DNA of 64,000 bases from Methylobacterium sp. GXS13 (GTDB lineage: Bacteria; Pseudomonadota; Alphaproteobacteria; Rhizobiales; Beijerinckiaceae): the NCBI RefSeq assembly GCF_001455965.1, contig NZ_LKKO01000037.1, positions 1 to 64,000 on the forward strand, given 5' to 3'. The position numbers were made by a program, and so were the translations under genes. Under the pieces are notes generated by a model. It was given only the letters and a program-made list of their open reading frames with translations, was not told the origin of the DNA and did no database searches. Shown piece after piece: positions 63,039-64,000 of the stretch; the first letter of the stretch is position 1, and every line of letters starts with the position of its first letter.

Positions 63039-63614
63039 ATGATTGCCGCCGACTCCGTATTGACCTGGTACAACCTGGCCGGAACCCATCTCGATATCTT
63101 CGGATCCCTGGGTCTGACCCTCGGATTTATTGCCGGTCTCATGCCGCGGCGGTCCTGGATGCTTGCCGGCTCGGCGTCCTGCGCCGCCTGTTTCGGTGCC
63201 CATTACCTGACGCTCGGAGCGCTCACCGGCACCGCGATGTGCGCCATCGCGGTGGTGCAGAGCCTCGTCTCCCTGACCTGCCTCGGTGCACCGAACCGGA
63301 ACGCCTGGGTCCACCCCCTGTTCGCCGCCACCACCTTGCTGGCGGCCTGGCTGACGATCACCACCTGGAACGGCACGCCCTCGGCCTGCGCGGCGCCCGC
63401 CGCGCTGCTGGCGACTGCCGCCCGCCTCAACGCCGCGCCGCAGACGATGCGGCTGCTGTTCCTGGGCGCCTCCCTGTGCTGGGCCGGCCACAATCTCCTG
63501 GTCGGCTCGGTCTTCGGACTGACCTGCGATCTCCTGACGATCCTGGGCCTCGGCATCGCCCTATGGCGCGCCCTCCCGCCCCGCCCGGTCGCCCCGGTCT
63601 ATCTCCAGGCCTGA
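63039..63614 (+). CDS. YgjV-family inner-membrane protein
   Basis: A 191-residue protein with about six hydrophobic segments: LDIFGSLGLTLGFIAGLMPR, then WMLAGSASCAACFGAHYLTL, LVSLTCLGAPNRNAWVHPLF and MRLLFLGASLCWAGHNLLVG. The pattern fits the YgjV/Imp-YgjV family of small inner-membrane proteins of unknown function. The ATG at 63039 has no strong ribosome-binding site. No operon partner is visible. Confidence 0.7.
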   Translation: MIAADSVLTWYNLAGTHLDIFGSLGLTLGFIAGLMPRRSWMLAGSASCAACFGAHYLTLGALTGTAMCAIAVVQSLVSLTCLGAPNRNAWVHPLFAATTLLAAWLTITTWNGTPSACAAPAALLATAARLNAAPQTMRLLFLGASLCWAGHNLLVGSVFGLTCDLLTILGLGIALWRALPPRPVAPVYLQA

Positions 63615-63719
63615 CCGCGTGAATCGGGGCTGCGGCGATGCATCCGGGAAACCCGATGCGCCGTGGCGGTTGCCTGACGTCCCGGCCGTGTCGCCGGAGG
63701 CAACCGAGGAGACAAGGTC

Positions 63720-64000
63720 TTGCGTGAGGCGACGTATCCGCCCCTCGACGTGCTCAAGCCCGTGGCTGAGGGCGTCTGGATCGTCGATAGCGGCCCCTTG
63801 CGGGTGCTCGGCATGCCGCTCCCGGTCCGGATGAGCGTGGTCCGCCTCGGTGACGGCAGCCTGTGGCTCCACTCGCCGACACGCTACGACGCGGCCCTGC
63901 ACCGGGCGATCGCGGCCCTGGGACCGATCCGCCATCTCGTGGCGCCCAACATCGCGCATTGGACGTTTCTGAAAGCGTGGCAGGAGCATTGCCCGGAGGC
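63720..64000 (+). CDS. DUF4336 protein, C-terminus cut by window edge
   Basis: A TTG start at 63720 has GGAG plus AAGG upstream. Visible residues: YPPLDVLKPVAEGVWIVDSG, VRMSVVRLGDGSLWLHSPTR and HLVAPNIAHWTFLKAWQEHC, which match the DUF4336 start (metallo-beta-lactamase-like superfamily by recollection). About 93 residues are visible and the frame leaves the window. The family function is unknown. Confidence 0.7.
   Translation, partial: MREATYPPLDVLKPVAEGVWIVDSGPLRVLGMPLPVRMSVVRLGDGSLWLHSPTRYDAALHRAIAALGPIRHLVAPNIAHWTFLKAWQEHCPE

Noticed and set aside
1..64000. tRNA, rRNA, CRISPR arrays and complete insertion sequences
   Set aside because: None was recognised on either strand by eye. A covariance-model scan could reveal small RNAs I cannot see.

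Overview
The window is about 70% G+C chromosomal DNA from an alphaproteobacterium. Gene content points to the Methylobacterium/Hyphomicrobiales group: MucR/Ros regulator, DUF6456 protein, a cheA-cheW-mcp-cheW-cheR-cheB operon, argJ, UbiK/YbjN/ProC neighbourhood, cyanide-insensitive type bd oxidase, and REP-like GC-rich hairpin repeats. This placement is inference from families and composition; no rRNA or tRNA gene is present to anchor it. No CRISPR array, complete insertion sequence or phage module was seen.

Layout. 1-2.6 kb: an edge-truncated helix-turn-helix protein, two small exported proteins, a small membrane protein and a LysR fragment. 2.6-14.1 kb: a chemosensory cluster. One minus-strand operon encodes CheA, two CheW, a membrane receptor, CheR and CheB. 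A soluble receptor-like protein lies upstream, with a divergent STAS protein, a CheY and a PAS/HisKA_2 protein whose ATPase half looks dead. SufE follows. 14.6-17.1 kb: an AT-rich island with an ABC-type AAA ATPase translationally coupled to a small protein carrying a PD-(D/E)xK-like motif. This is the best candidate for an undescribed (possibly defence) system; its second gene appears frameshifted. 17.3-32 kb: DUF6456 and MucR regulators, oligopeptidase B, a giant AsmA-family protein, UvrD/PcrA helicase, PhoH, a Met/His/Arg-rich exported peptide, UbiK, YbjN, ProC and a TetR regulator.

32-38 kb: a second membrane chemoreceptor, a degenerate receiver-like protein, and an overlapping argJ-SIMPL-mutT run. 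38-42.3 kb: Gfo/Idh oxidoreductase, then DoxX, alpha/beta hydrolase and ring-cleaving dioxygenase beside a divergent LysR gene, a set resembling the Bacillus Mhq quinone-detoxification genes. 42.9-48.3 kb: a GntR regulator, a GbsR/MarR regulator with the cioAB-type bd oxidase and its small third subunit, preceded by a perfect 18-bp palindrome, and a PLP aminotransferase. 48.3-53.1 kb: two related ~225-bp composite repeats surround a DHDPS-family gene and the solute-binding gene of a polar amino-acid ABC transporter; the second copy separates that gene from its permease and ATPase genes.

53-64 kb: DUF2243 protein, OPT oligopeptide transporter, AraC and Crp/Fnr regulators, an orphan HigA antitoxin, a long AT-rich gene-poor stretch, an EgtD-like methyltransferase coupled to an NPPF-motif methyltransferase, a YgjV-family membrane protein and an edge-truncated DUF4336 protein. 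Most genes are housekeeping or sensory; accessory character is concentrated at 14.6-17.1 kb and, more weakly, 58.8-60.6 kb.
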